Below, one piece after another: positions 6,831 to 15,086 of a stretch of DNA of 34,831 nt; the first letter of the stretch is position 1, and each line of letters starts with the position of its first letter. This DNA comes from an uncultured Bacilli bacterium (GTDB lineage: Bacteria; Bacillota_I; Bacilli_A; RF39; UBA660), in NCBI GenBank assembly GCA_944363795.1, contig CALVVG010000008.1, positions 1 to 34,831 on the forward strand, in the 5' to 3' direction. A model generated the notes under the pieces. It was not told the origin of the DNA, did no database searches, and saw nothing but the letters and a program-made list of their open reading frames with translations. The translations under genes were made by a program, and so were the position numbers.

Positions 6831-7783
6831 TTCTTTTTACCTTCCATTAAATAAGAAAAAATTAAATATCCGGTTTTTAGTGAATCATGACGATACACTC
6901 CATCCTCAATTGTAAATAATTTATCACTTATAACATAAATATTTCTGCTATCCATTTCGTGCATATCTAAAATTACAGGGTCTTTTTGTTCTTTAACGGA
7001 ATATTTTTTGGCTAATTTGCTACTCATTATTAAATTATTAGCAATAACGACATCTATTCCACCTTTACCTAAATATTTTTCTAAAAAATTTACATGATCC
7101 AAAACAGTAAAATCATCAGTTTCACCAGGTTGAGTAAATAAATTACAAATATACATTTTATCTGCTTTAGCATTATTAATAGCTTTTACTAAATTTTTAT
7201 CTATCAAATGAGGAACTATACTTGTTAGTAAACTACCAGATGAAAAAATAATTAAGTCTGCTTTTTCTAAAGCCTTAAATATTTTAGGATTAACAGTGAA
7301 TGGCCGATCATATTCTACTTTTTCAATTTTTTCAATGCATTTAGTAACCTCAGCTTCCCCAATTATTTTTTTACCATCTTTAGTTAAACCAACTAAATTT
7401 ATTGAGTCTTCTGTTAATGGTAAAACAGTACCCTTTAAATCTAAAATTTTTCCTAATATAGGTATTGCTTCATCAAAATTTCCTTTTAAATCCAATAAAG
7501 CCGCTAACAAAAGATTTTTAATAGAATGATTGCCTAAAGACTTCGATTTAGTAAAACGATAATTCATTAAATTTTCTAAATCGGAAGACACATTACCCAT
7601 GCTTATCATAACTTTAGATATATCTCCTACTGCTGGAATATTTAATTCTTTTCGCAATCTTCCTGTACTTTTTCCATTATCTGCTACAGTAATAACAGCT
7701 GTTATTTCAACTGGGAAAAGCTTAAGACCTTTTAATAGTTGAGAAAGTCCACTTCCACCACCAAAAATCACAATTTTTTTCAT
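6827..7783 (-). CDS. yvcK: YvcK/CofD-like protein (gluconeogenesis and morphology factor)
   Basis: About 318 residues, normal for YvcK. It starts with the nucleotide-binding MKKIVIFGGGSGLSQLLKGL and continues with ITAVITVADNGKSTGRLR and PAVGDISKVM, the family hallmarks. YvcK binds UDP-sugars and is needed for normal wall synthesis and shape on gluconeogenic carbon sources in Bacillus. The start at 7783 gives the standard N-terminus; GTGATG directly upstream could serve as a closely spaced ribosome site. An ATG at 7789 and a GTG at 7792 are in frame and cannot be ruled out. It lies 47 bases after yitT without a clear promoter between them. Confidence 0.95.
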   Translation of the reverse strand: MKKIVIFGGGSGLSQLLKGLKLFPVEITAVITVADNGKSTGRLRKELNIPAVGDISKVMISMGNVSSDLENLMNYRFTKSKSLGNHSIKNLLLAALLDLKGNFDEAIPILGKILDLKGTVLPLTEDSINLVGLTKDGKKIIGEAEVTKCIEKIEKVEYDRPFTVNPKIFKALEKADLIIFSSGSLLTSIVPHLIDKNLVKAINNAKADKMYICNLFTQPGETDDFTVLDHVNFLEKYLGKGGIDVVIANNLIMSSKLAKKYSVKEQKDPVILDMHEMDSRNIYVISDKLFTIEDGVYRHDSLKTGYLIFSYLMEGKKK

Positions 7784-7830
7784 ATACATCACTAAAATAA
7801 GTCTAACATAAATAAAACAAAAAATAAAGA

Positions 7831-8712
7831 TTACATAAATGGCATATTGGATCTTTTTACTCCGCCATTAACTTCATAACAATTATTAATTATAATAAAA
7901 GCATTAGGATCAATTTCTAAAATTTTTTGTTTAAAATCATAATAATCACGATTAGCAACAACACACATCATTAAAAAACCCCTTTTTTTGGAATACCCAC
8001 CTCGACTAGGGATACTAGTAAAACCAGTTTTAAAATCATCTAATATTAATTTTTTTATTTTTCTTACTTTTTTAGAATAAATATAAAATACTTTACTATC
8101 AGAAAGGCCAAAAGTTAATTTATCAATAAAATAGGTTGAACAAATAAGTATAATAAAAGCATATACCCCTTTATTAAAGCCAAAAACAAGCATTCCAACT
8201 ACAATAATTAGACTATTAGCAACAATCATCGATTTTGATTCACTAATTTTTAAGTATTTATTTAGAAGTTGCATAACAATATCACTTCCACCAGTAGTAA
8301 AACCAGTACGATAAATTAAACCACTACTGATTCCAAAAAGTATAATAGCTAATAACAATATTAAGTAAAAGTCATCTCCGGTTATGTAACTATTAAAAAA
8401 CGTAGCAACAGGGCTAGATAAAGTAATCATTAATGGATACATAATAGAACCAATAATATTTTTTTTAGTAATTTGCCAACCTAAAAAAAATAAGCTTATG
8501 ACTAATAAAGCAAAATTTGTAACATATATAAAAATTGAAGGATTCCAATTAAATAATCTTTGAGTAACAATAGCAATACCACTAAATCCTGATACTACTA
8601 AATCATTTGGTATTAAAAACATATTAAAACATAGAGCATATAAAAATACCCCTAAAACAAATGATATACCATCAAATATTAATTCCTTGATTGTTTTATT
8701 TGTAAGTTCCAT
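7831..8712 (-). CDS. YitT family membrane protein (DUF161 + DUF2179)
   Basis: Five to six hydrophobic segments occupy roughly residues 12-200. They include the family patterns NDLVVSGFSGIA and GSDIVMQLLNKYLK, which mark the internal repeat of YitT proteins. The last 80 residues form a soluble DUF2179 domain (GFTSIPSRGGYSKKRGFLMMC...INNCYEVNGG). The family is common in Firmicutes in several copies per genome; function is not settled, transport being the usual guess. The ribosome site is AGGTGAT. It leads the operon yitT-yvcK-whiA-nrdG-EcfA1/2-like-truA from a strong promoter divergent from gerQ. Confidence 0.9.
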   Translation of the reverse strand: MELTNKTIKELIFDGISFVLGVFLYALCFNMFLIPNDLVVSGFSGIAIVTQRLFNWNPSIFIYVTNFALLVISLFFLGWQITKKNIIGSIMYPLMITLSSPVATFFNSYITGDDFYLILLLAIILFGISSGLIYRTGFTTGGSDIVMQLLNKYLKISESKSMIVANSLIIVVGMLVFGFNKGVYAFIILICSTYFIDKLTFGLSDSKVFYIYSKKVRKIKKLILDDFKTGFTSIPSRGGYSKKRGFLMMCVVANRDYYDFKQKILEIDPNAFIIINNCYEVNGGVKRSNMPFM

Positions 8713-8731
8713 ACTATCACCTATTGTTATA

Positions 8732-8760
8732 ATTATAAAACATTATTATTTTTTTAGCAA
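8732..8760 (-). promoter_or_regulatory. Promoter of the yitT-yvcK-whiA operon
   Basis: Minus strand: TTGCTA (8760-8755), a 17-base spacer, TATAAT (8737-8732). Good match to the vegetative consensus, 20 bases ahead of the yitT ATG and divergent from gerQ. Confidence 0.75.
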
Positions 8761-8776
8761 TTAATAAATAAAAATG

Positions 8777-8784
8777 CATATATT
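8777..8784 (+). promoter_or_regulatory. Possible sporulation-type -10 box ahead of gerQ
   Basis: CATATATT lies 18 bases before the gerQ ATG and matches the sigma-E -10 consensus CATACAAT at six of eight positions. No convincing -35 element accompanies it, and the region is so A/T-rich that chance is a real alternative. gerQ is known to be under mother-cell control in Bacillus. Confidence 0.25.
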
Positions 8785-8802
8785 TGTTTTAGAGGTGATT
8801 AT

Positions 8803-9159
8803 ATGAATGGTAATTATTACCAAAATCCTACATTTCCAAGTAATAACTTTCAAACTCCACCTGGAAATGTATCCGTAACAGAAATAGCCAATACTATTCC
8901 CCAAGAGCAAAGTTTTATTGAAAATATTTTAAGACTTAATAAGGGGAGAAAAGTAAAAGCGTATGTTTCTTATCCAGATAGTAGTGCTTGGCAAAATAAA
9001 ATTTATGAAGGAGTTATTGAAGAGGCCGGAAAAGACCATTTAATTATACGTGATCCTTTAAATAACATTTGGTATTTAATAAGAATTATTTATTTAAATT
9101 ACGTAGAATTTATGGAACCAATCATTTATTCTCATGCCTATTCTGATAAAACTTATTAA
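8803..9159 (+). CDS. gerQ: Spore coat protein GerQ
   Basis: 118 residues. A polar, Asn/Pro-rich N-terminus (1-33) is followed by the complete GerQ domain: QSFIENILRLNKGRK (36-50), the KIYEGVIEEAGKDHLII stretch (66-82) and YLIRIIYLNYVEF (91-103). In Bacillus GerQ is an inner-coat protein cross-linked by transglutaminase and needed for normal germination and for placing the cortex-lytic enzyme CwlJ. The ribosome site is AGAGGTGATT. It is one of only two plus-strand genes, is transcribed alone and ends in its own terminator. An intact copy argues that the organism, or its recent ancestor, forms spores. Confidence 0.88.
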   Translation: MNGNYYQNPTFPSNNFQTPPGNVSVTEIANTIPQEQSFIENILRLNKGRKVKAYVSYPDSSAWQNKIYEGVIEEAGKDHLIIRDPLNNIWYLIRIIYLNYVEFMEPIIYSHAYSDKTY

Positions 9160-9182
9160 ACAGATTAATTTCTGTTTTTTTT
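9158..9182 (+). terminator. Terminator of gerQ
   Basis: AAACAGA, short loop, TCTGTTT, then an unbroken T run. Starts at the stop codon of gerQ. Confidence 0.8.
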
Positions 9183-9186
9183 ATGC

Positions 9187-9211
9187 AAAAAAAGAACAAA
9201 AAATTGTTCTT
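9187..9211 (-). terminator. Terminator of the metallo-beta-lactamase-fold gene
   Basis: Minus strand: AAGAACAA, four-base loop, TTGTTCTT, then a run of seven T including the last two stem bases. The stem includes most of the gene's stop codon. It is back to back with the gerQ terminator, cleanly separating the convergent genes. Confidence 0.85.
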
Positions 9212-9707
9212 AAAAATAATATTTAAAATTATTTTTTTCATGTCCTAAAGTAGTAGTGGGACCATGTCCTGGATATAATATAACATCATCTGGGTAATTA
9301 CTAATTAATTTTAAGCTTGCTATCATTTGTTCATTATTTCCAGTAGGTAAATCAGTTCTTCCAATCGAATTATAAAAAATAAAATCACCACAAAACATAA
9401 TTTTATCTTTAGGAAAATAAAAAGTTTTTGAATCAATTGAATGACCAGGATTGCTAATAATTTCATAATTAAAGCCACTTACTTTTTCAGATTCTTGTAC
9501 ATTAAAATATTGACAAATTTCATTTAAAGCCCCAATATGATCTAAATGATGGTGGGTTACTAAAATACCGACAACATTTAAATTTTTAGTAGCATTTATA
9601 ATTTTGTTTGCCTCATCTCCGGGATCAATTATAATCGTTTTATTATTTTTCGTAATAATATAACAATTTTCTGCTAATGGTCCTACAACTATTACTTGTA
9701 TATCCAT
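9210..9707 (-). CDS. Small metallo-beta-lactamase-fold hydrolase (YqgX/glyoxalase II-like)
   Basis: THHHLDH (His52, His54, Asp56, His57) is the HxHxDH zinc site. The N-terminal pattern VVGPLAENCYII...IIIDPGDE, the later NPGHSIDSKTFYF, MFCGDFIFYNSIGRTDLP and YPGHGPTT supply the remaining zinc ligands. This order is that of YqgX-like members of the hydroxyacylglutathione hydrolase group. At 165 residues it is about 40 shorter than usual, with the shortening in the middle, between the HxHxDH site and the NPGH motif. All zinc-binding motifs remain, so it is likely active; the substrate is unknown. The ribosome site is AGGTGAT. It is expressed alone between its own promoter and terminator. Confidence 0.88.
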   Translation of the reverse strand: MDIQVIVVGPLAENCYIITKNNKTIIIDPGDEANKIINATKNLNVVGILVTHHHLDHIGALNEICQYFNVQESEKVSGFNYEIISNPGHSIDSKTFYFPKDKIMFCGDFIFYNSIGRTDLPTGNNEQMIASLKLISNYPDDVILYPGHGPTTTLGHEKNNFKYYF

Positions 9708-9723
9708 AGTATCACCTAATAAA

Positions 9724-9752
9724 AATTTAAATTATAATTATTGAAATGTCAA
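9724..9752 (-). promoter_or_regulatory. Promoter of the metallo-beta-lactamase-fold gene
   Basis: Minus strand: perfect TTGACA (9752-9747), a 17-base spacer, TAAATT (9729-9724). The -35 box abuts the T tract of the upstream M23 terminator. Confidence 0.6.
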
Positions 9753-9780
9753 GAAAAAAGCTGATAATAAAATCAGCTTT
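9753..9780 (-). terminator. Terminator of the ftsE-ftsX-M23 operon
   Basis: Minus strand: AAAGCTGAT, six-base loop, ATCAGCTTT followed by TTTC. The nine-base-pair stem begins within the stop codon of the M23 gene. Confidence 0.85.
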
Positions 9781-10999
9781 AATCAAACCATTGTGTTCTT
9801 GAATAAAACCAAGAACCTTTTCCAGGAAATCCAGGAGGATCTATTAAATTAGCCGTATAACTAGCAAAACTTGTATAAGCACCAACAGATACACCAAAAT
9901 GTAAATGAGCTCCAGTTGTACAAGTATCATAACCTCCATGACTAACAGATGTTGAATAACCACCAGAAGCTGCTATAACATCCGTAACATTTACTTTATC
10001 TCCTTTTTTAACATATACTTTTAATAAATGAGCATATTGAGTTGTATATGTTTTACCATTTACAACAGATTGAATATATATTTGATTTCCTCCGCAACTA
10101 CTTCTACTAACAGTTCTAATAACTGTTCCACTAGCTGCTGGATAAACATCAGTTCCTTCCGCTACACCAATATCTATTCCACTATGATAACTACTTTGAC
10201 CAGGTACACTTCTCCATCCAAATAAACTAGTTACTCTTCCTTTCGTAACTGGCTTTAACCAACCAGAATTTTCCGAATTAGACATACAAACTGAAATCTT
10301 TTCATTATCTTTACAACCGGCATCTTCATACATTTCAATTAAACCTTCTTGCATCTCAATTTCTTCATCAATACTCATCGATATATCAGAAAGTGCTAAA
10401 ATACTCGAATCTATTTCTTTTAATTGTTGTTGATAAGATGTAATATTGGCATTTAATTCTTTTTCATATTCTAATAATTCAACTTGTAATTGTTCATTTG
10501 ATTCAATTAAATCTTCCAATTCAACTAATTTTTCTTGATTATAAGATGCTAATTGATCCACTGCATCAGTTCGCATTATTAAATCTGTCATGGATGATGA
10601 TTCAGTAATAAATTCCAAATAAACATTATTACTATTTAAAATTTGATAAAAGTTCATTAAATCTTCAGTTTGTTTATTAAGTTCTTCTATTTTAACATTT
10701 GTTTCTTCAATCTGAGTTTTAGCTTCCGCAATCTTTCGTTCGGAATTTTCAATTTCTGCATAAGCATTACTAATTGCTTTATTTTTAGCTTCCTTTTCAG
10801 CTTCCGATACTGCTTGTTGTTGATCAGTTTTTCTCTTTTTTTCCTTTAACTCTTTTAAAACTTCTTTTAAATCACCTAAGGTAGTATTAGCATCTATTTC
10901 CGCAGATACACTCATTGGTTCTAATATATAAACACTTAATATTAATATTACGGTTAAATATCTAATAAAATATATTCCTAATTTTTTTAAATTCATCAT
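9779..10999 (-). CDS. Secreted coiled-coil M23 peptidase (EnvC/PcsB-like FtsEX partner)
   Basis: 406 residues. A signal peptide ends near VSA-E (33), a long charged coiled coil covers about 38-225, and an M23 (LytM) domain covers about 250-395. The zinc site is visible: His272 and Asp276 in YHSGIDIG, His365 and His367 in GAHLHFG, plus His324. The catalytic residues are intact, so this may cut peptidoglycan itself, unlike E. coli EnvC, which only activates amidases. It overlaps ftsX by ATGA. A coiled-coil hydrolase coupled to ftsEX fits the known design in which FtsEX, using ATP, controls an extracellular wall hydrolase at the septum. The C-terminal tail after the M23 domain is aromatic and short. 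Confidence 0.9.
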   Translation of the reverse strand: MMNLKKLGIYFIRYLTVILILSVYILEPMSVSAEIDANTTLGDLKEVLKELKEKKRKTDQQQAVSEAEKEAKNKAISNAYAEIENSERKIAEAKTQIEETNVKIEELNKQTEDLMNFYQILNSNNVYLEFITESSSMTDLIMRTDAVDQLASYNQEKLVELEDLIESNEQLQVELLEYEKELNANITSYQQQLKEIDSSILALSDISMSIDEEIEMQEGLIEMYEDAGCKDNEKISVCMSNSENSGWLKPVTKGRVTSLFGWRSVPGQSSYHSGIDIGVAEGTDVYPAASGTVIRTVSRSSCGGNQIYIQSVVNGKTYTTQYAHLLKVYVKKGDKVNVTDVIAASGGYSTSVSHGGYDTCTTGAHLHFGVSVGAYTSFASYTANLIDPPGFPGKGSWFYSRTQWFD

Positions 11000-11913
11000 A
11001 TCTTTAAATACTTCCTTACTGCCTTCAAACTACCTAACATTCCAACAATAGCACCTATTACAACTAAAACTAATGAAACCCAAAAAACAAAATTATAAGG
11101 TTTAATCAAAACTATCATATTAGAGAAAAAATGTCCATTTAATGTTGAATATAAAATTACATAGCCATAAATTGTAATACAAATGGGAATTATTGCCCCA
11201 ATTATACCGATAATAAATCCTTCTATAATAAATGGCAATTTAATAGTTGTATTACTTGCTCCAACTAATCGCATAATCTCAATTGCACTTCTTCTACTAA
11301 AAATTGTTAATTTAATCGTATTACTGATTAAAAATGCAGTAACTATAACTAAAGCTATTACTACCACTACTACAACCTTTTCTACTATATCAAAAGCTGA
11401 AACTAAAGTATCAACCATTCCTTCTCCATATTTTACTGTGTCAACTTTTGAAATTGTTTTAATATACTCAGCTGTATCAATTAAATGTTTAACTTCCTTT
11501 ACTTTTACAATTAAAGAATCCATTAAAGGATTTTCATCCAAATAATTTAATACAGTTTCAAAAGTATCATCATATTCGCTCATTTCCATTTTCCATTCGG
11601 CTTTACTTTTAAATGTAACTTCTTCAACATTTTTTTGTGATTTAATATCACTTTCAATATTATTAATCTCTTCTTCAGTTACATCTTTAGCTAAATAAAC
11701 AACAATATTTAATTCATCTTCAATAGATTTAGTAGCGTTTTCAATATTAACTGCACAAATTAAAGCAACTGATACAAGAATTAATGTAATCGTTGTACAC
11801 ATAATTGATGCAAAACTCAAGCTAAAATTTCTAAATACACTTTTAAAAGCATCGCGAATGCTTCTTACAAATATTCTAAACGCCCTCATGTGTCTTATAA
11901 CTTCCTTTCGCAT
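10996..11913 (-). CDS. ftsX: Cell division protein FtsX
   Basis: 305 residues with the FtsX layout: a cytoplasmic start (FRIFVRSIRDAFKSVFRNFS), first membrane segment about 34-56, an extracellular domain to about 180, then three more membrane segments. The patterns SRRSAIEIMRLVGAS and the final LKAVRKYLK are characteristic. It forms the membrane part of the FtsEX complex that transmits ATPase cycles to an outside wall hydrolase. Start: the ATG at 11913 has GGAG close by and overlaps ftsE; an ATG at 11889 (eight codons later) also fits the family length. Confidence 0.95.
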   Translation of the reverse strand: MRKEVIRHMRAFRIFVRSIRDAFKSVFRNFSLSFASIMCTTITLILVSVALICAVNIENATKSIEDELNIVVYLAKDVTEEEINNIESDIKSQKNVEEVTFKSKAEWKMEMSEYDDTFETVLNYLDENPLMDSLIVKVKEVKHLIDTAEYIKTISKVDTVKYGEGMVDTLVSAFDIVEKVVVVVVIALVIVTAFLISNTIKLTIFSRRSAIEIMRLVGASNTTIKLPFIIEGFIIGIIGAIIPICITIYGYVILYSTLNGHFFSNMIVLIKPYNFVFWVSLVLVVIGAIVGMLGSLKAVRKYLKI

Positions 11914-12577
11914 AATCTCCAGCTAAAACTCCATGGTCTATTAATAGCACTCTTTTTTTCATTCTATTTACTATATCTCGATCATGGGTTGCCATTATTA
12001 TTGTTGTACCCAAATCCCTATTAATTCCTTCTATAACTTTCATTATTTCCTTACTAGTATCTGGATCTAAATTTCCAGTTGGTTCATCACATACTAACAA
12101 TTTTGGTTCATTTACTATTGCTCGAGCAATACAAACACGTTGTTGTTCACCACCAGATAATTCTCCTGGAAAAGATCTTACTTTATCTTTTAAGCCAACT
12201 CTTTCTAAAGCATTTAAAACTTTAGGTCTAATTTCCTTGTCTTTTAAACCAACACATTCTAAAGCAAACGCAACATTTTCAAATACAGTTAACTTTGGTA
12301 ATAATTTAAAGTCTTGAAAAACAATTCCTATTTTTCTACGCAATTTAAAAACTCGACCATTACGAAGCTTACCAACATTTAATCCCCCAACCATAACTGT
12401 ACCCTTTGTTGGCTTTTCTTCTCTATATAACATTTTAATAAAAGTTGATTTACCACTTGCCGTAAGCCCAATAACAAAGACAAACTCACCTTTATCAATT
12501 TCCACCGAAACATCAGCTAAAGCAGTAACACCATTTTTATAAATTTTATTAACATTTTTTAATTCAATAAACTTCAT
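11876..12577 (-). CDS. ftsE: Cell division ATP-binding protein FtsE
   Basis: ABC ATPase of the FtsEX complex, about 233 residues. Walker A is GLTASGKST (37-45), the signature LSGGEQQ (140-146), Walker B with D-loop LLVCDEPTGNLD (160-171), and the H-loop is MATHD. FVFVIG before Walker A and VFQDFKLLP are typical of FtsE. The start at 12577 is chosen over an ATG at 12589 because GGAGGAT, an ideal ribosome site, overlaps that earlier ATG and lies six bases before the chosen one. It overlaps ftsX by 38 bases. Confidence 0.97.
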   Translation of the reverse strand: MKFIELKNVNKIYKNGVTALADVSVEIDKGEFVFVIGLTASGKSTFIKMLYREEKPTKGTVMVGGLNVGKLRNGRVFKLRRKIGIVFQDFKLLPKLTVFENVAFALECVGLKDKEIRPKVLNALERVGLKDKVRSFPGELSGGEQQRVCIARAIVNEPKLLVCDEPTGNLDPDTSKEIMKVIEGINRDLGTTIIMATHDRDIVNRMKKRVLLIDHGVLAGDYAKGSYKTHEGV

Positions 12578-12594
12578 CTGATCCTCCATGATAA

Positions 12595-12603
12595 ATTATA
12601 TCA
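12595..12603 (-). promoter_or_regulatory. Extended -10 promoter for ftsE-ftsX
   Basis: Minus strand TGATATAAT (TGn extended -10 plus perfect TATAAT) ends about 17 bases before the ftsE ATG. No strong -35 is seen. An inverted repeat AATTATAT/ATATAATT (12594-12617) overlaps it. No terminator separates the Fem genes from ftsE, so read-through probably adds to expression. Confidence 0.55.
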
Positions 12604-12647
12604 TTTTTTATATAATTAATAAATGGAAAATTTATGAAAGTTGACAA

Positions 12648-13880
12648 TTATTTCTTTAGTCTTCTTAATCTACGATATATTTTTAAAAGGATTGGTAAAA
12701 TTTTATACAAAATTTTCTTGTTAATTAAATCAAATTCGCCAATAAATTCAATGTATTGATCGCCAAATTTTCGTTTAAAATCATGTAAACTGGCTAAATT
12801 TTTATAATTTGTATTAGGATCTCCTGGTGTTCCAAATAAATCAAAAAAATCATAGCCATTATTATAGGCATCTTTTATTGCCTCATAATAGCATTTACTA
12901 ACAGCAAAAGTATAATTAGCAATATCGTTGCTACCTATAAAAAGACTCCAAGCCCTATTATTAGTGTAAGTACAAATTAATGAACAAATTATTTCTGCAT
13001 CTTCATTTATATTGTCAAAAATATCGCGATCTTTTTCTAATCTTGTTAATTGATTTTTTAAATCTTCTATTCTTTTTTTTGAATTTTCTATATCTTTTTT
13101 TGTTTGTAAAATGTTAATATCAATTTTTTTAATCAGCTCTTTTGGTTTTATTATTACATTGAAATATTTTACAATATTTTCTTTACTCAATTCTTGTGTA
13201 AATATTTCATAATATTTTAAACTTTTAGAATCAAAATGATCTTTCTTACTATTATTTTGCATTAATTTATAAAAAACTTCAACATTTTGATCATTATTAA
13301 TTTCTAGATCATAAGTTTCACTTCTTTTTATAGATTTAATAAACGATTTTGACATTCTTTTTTCTATTTCATTCCAATCTTTTTTTAAATCTATTCTAAA
13401 CGTATATCTAGGTTGATTTCCTTCGTATAAACGATAAAAACCTGTATGATGATATCCCAAACTTAACAAGTAATTGTATAATTCATAATTGTTTTGACCA
13501 CCAACTACTGGATTCGCATTTGAATCAATTTCTTGATAAGGAATATCTGGATCAAATTTTATATAAATAATTTTTTTATCTTTCATGTATTGTTTCAAAT
13601 AATTTGTAAATTCTTTGATAATTTCCTTGTTATGATAGTCCGTAATAAATCCTCTTGGACTATAACCATAACTATATCCTAAAGGAGTTTTTTTCTCCAA
13701 AATTAAAGAAGTTGCTACTAATTCTCCATTATCATCAGCCATTCCAATATAATTAGCAATTTGCCCTTTGGCTTTTTCACAAAACTGTCCCCAAGCATAA
13801 CTTTGTAAAAAATGGGATTTCGAATGATTATTAACAAATTTTATATATTCTTCTTTTTTGACATTTTTGATAAATTGCAT
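12648..13880 (-). CDS. FemABX-family peptidoglycan bridge peptidyltransferase (third of three)
   Basis: 410 residues of the FemABX family, which add amino acids from charged tRNAs to the stem-peptide lysine (or ornithine) of lipid II in the cytoplasm. Two GNAT-like halves are recognisable; a charged helical arm at about 240-280 (KKIDINILQTKKDIENSKKR) matches the coiled-coil insertion of FemA. The end has the typical FDLFGTPGDPN and FKRKFGDQYIEFIGEFDL. The ribosome site AAGGTGA lies before the ATG. It is four bases after the second Fem gene. Which amino acid it adds cannot be told from sequence. Confidence 0.9.
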   Translation of the reverse strand: MQFIKNVKKEEYIKFVNNHSKSHFLQSYAWGQFCEKAKGQIANYIGMADDNGELVATSLILEKKTPLGYSYGYSPRGFITDYHNKEIIKEFTNYLKQYMKDKKIIYIKFDPDIPYQEIDSNANPVVGGQNNYELYNYLLSLGYHHTGFYRLYEGNQPRYTFRIDLKKDWNEIEKRMSKSFIKSIKRSETYDLEINNDQNVEVFYKLMQNNSKKDHFDSKSLKYYEIFTQELSKENIVKYFNVIIKPKELIKKIDINILQTKKDIENSKKRIEDLKNQLTRLEKDRDIFDNINEDAEIICSLICTYTNNRAWSLFIGSNDIANYTFAVSKCYYEAIKDAYNNGYDFFDLFGTPGDPNTNYKNLASLHDFKRKFGDQYIEFIGEFDLINKKILYKILPILLKIYRRLRRLKK

Positions 13881-13884
13881 AAAT

Positions 13885-15084
13885 TCACCTTATCCTATCT
13901 TTGATTTTAGCTAACAAACCAACAAAGTCTTTGGTATATATAGCATATTCTCCTAGCAATTCCTCTACGTACCCATTAAATCCTCTTTTAAATAGATATA
14001 TACCATAATTCTTATCCTTTTTGTTATCAAAATTCATAATTCCAAAAAAATTATGTCTTTTATAACCATGTTGTATAGCATATTTAATAATATGCCATTG
14101 AATTAAATATTGGCCGCCAAATTCATTTAGTTCATCATAACTGCCACTAAATAAATAAATTGTTTCATCACCATACAACATAAACATTGCTGCAGCTAAA
14201 TTAACATATCCTTGACTAATGGGTAATGATTTTGCTTTTTCTATTTTTTTATTTATATTATTAATTTCTAATAAATAATTATCTTTCTTTTTGTTATTAC
14301 CCTTAATATTATTGCATTTTTCTAAATAATCTTGTTTAGTCATATTTAAATAATCTAAATATTTCTTAATGTTTAATCTAGCTAATTTAAAGACAACTAA
14401 ATTTTTAAAAGCATCATACATACTTTGATAATACTCCATAGTTTTATCCGCAAAACCTCTTCGCTTACATGTATCTTCTGTAATTTTTTTAAACTCTTTT
14501 AATTCATCTTTTTTTAAGTCAATTATTTCTACACCCTCACGAATAGATTTATTAATAATATTTCTAGTTGAAGCTTTAAAGTTACTAAATATTTCTTCTT
14601 CTGTTTTATTTGCTAAATCTAAACAAAAATTATACTTAACTTGAGTATTATTTTTAGTTTTTACAAATCCCATTTTTTTTAAAGAGTTAATTACTGCATA
14701 ATTATTTTTGCCATTAACAACTATTTTACCATCAATATCTCTTTCTACTTCTATTATATAGGGATCTATAATAAGCTTAAATCCATTATTTTTTTTAATA
14801 AATTTTAATAAATTAATAGTAAATTCCTTAATTAAATTTTGATTATTATAATCAATTAAAAATCCTTTTAAAGCTATAAAAGTTTTATTCCCCAAAAAAG
14901 TATTACCTTCAACTAATAAAGTTGCGGCCATTATTTTACCATTACATTCTAATCCTAAATAATAAACTTTTTTTCTTCTCAATTCCAAACTATCTCCCAT
15001 ATAGCTAGTTTGGAAAAAATTTTTACAGGCAAAATTATTTGCCAATTTATTAAACTCAATTTTATCTAGCTTGACGAGTTTCAT
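13885..15084 (-). CDS. FemABX-family peptidoglycan bridge peptidyltransferase (second of three)
   Basis: 399 residues, same family and layout as its neighbours: acyl-transfer halves, a Lys/Asn-rich helical arm (about 245-285) and the C-terminal pattern HNFFGIMNFDN...YGIYLFKRGFNG. It differs clearly from both flanking copies in the arm and in the central RNIINKSIREGVEIIDL segment, so it is an old duplication rather than a recent tandem copy. The ribosome site is AAGGAG. Gaps to the adjacent Fem genes are two and four bases, indicating one transcript. Confidence 0.9.
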   Translation of the reverse strand: MKLVKLDKIEFNKLANNFACKNFFQTSYMGDSLELRRKKVYYLGLECNGKIMAATLLVEGNTFLGNKTFIALKGFLIDYNNQNLIKEFTINLLKFIKKNNGFKLIIDPYIIEVERDIDGKIVVNGKNNYAVINSLKKMGFVKTKNNTQVKYNFCLDLANKTEEEIFSNFKASTRNIINKSIREGVEIIDLKKDELKEFKKITEDTCKRRGFADKTMEYYQSMYDAFKNLVVFKLARLNIKKYLDYLNMTKQDYLEKCNNIKGNNKKKDNYLLEINNINKKIEKAKSLPISQGYVNLAAAMFMLYGDETIYLFSGSYDELNEFGGQYLIQWHIIKYAIQHGYKRHNFFGIMNFDNKKDKNYGIYLFKRGFNGYVEELLGEYAIYTKDFVGLLAKIKDRIR

Positions 15085-15086
15085 TA

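Noticed and set aside
9210-9707. The short metallo-beta-lactamase-fold protein as a truncated pseudogene
   Set aside because: All zinc motifs and the C-terminal GHGPTT are present, with promoter, ribosome site and terminator; the shortening is internal.
11183-11545. Plus-strand reading frame of 120 codons inside ftsX
   Set aside because: It is the antisense of a well-supported gene, with no ribosome site and a composition dictated by the ftsX codons; the same holds for other frames opposite real genes.
12594-12617. Inverted repeat AATTATAT/ATATAATT as terminator of the Fem operon
   Set aside because: No T tract follows on the minus strand and the repeat overlaps the ftsE -10 box; chance in A/T-rich DNA or an operator are more likely.
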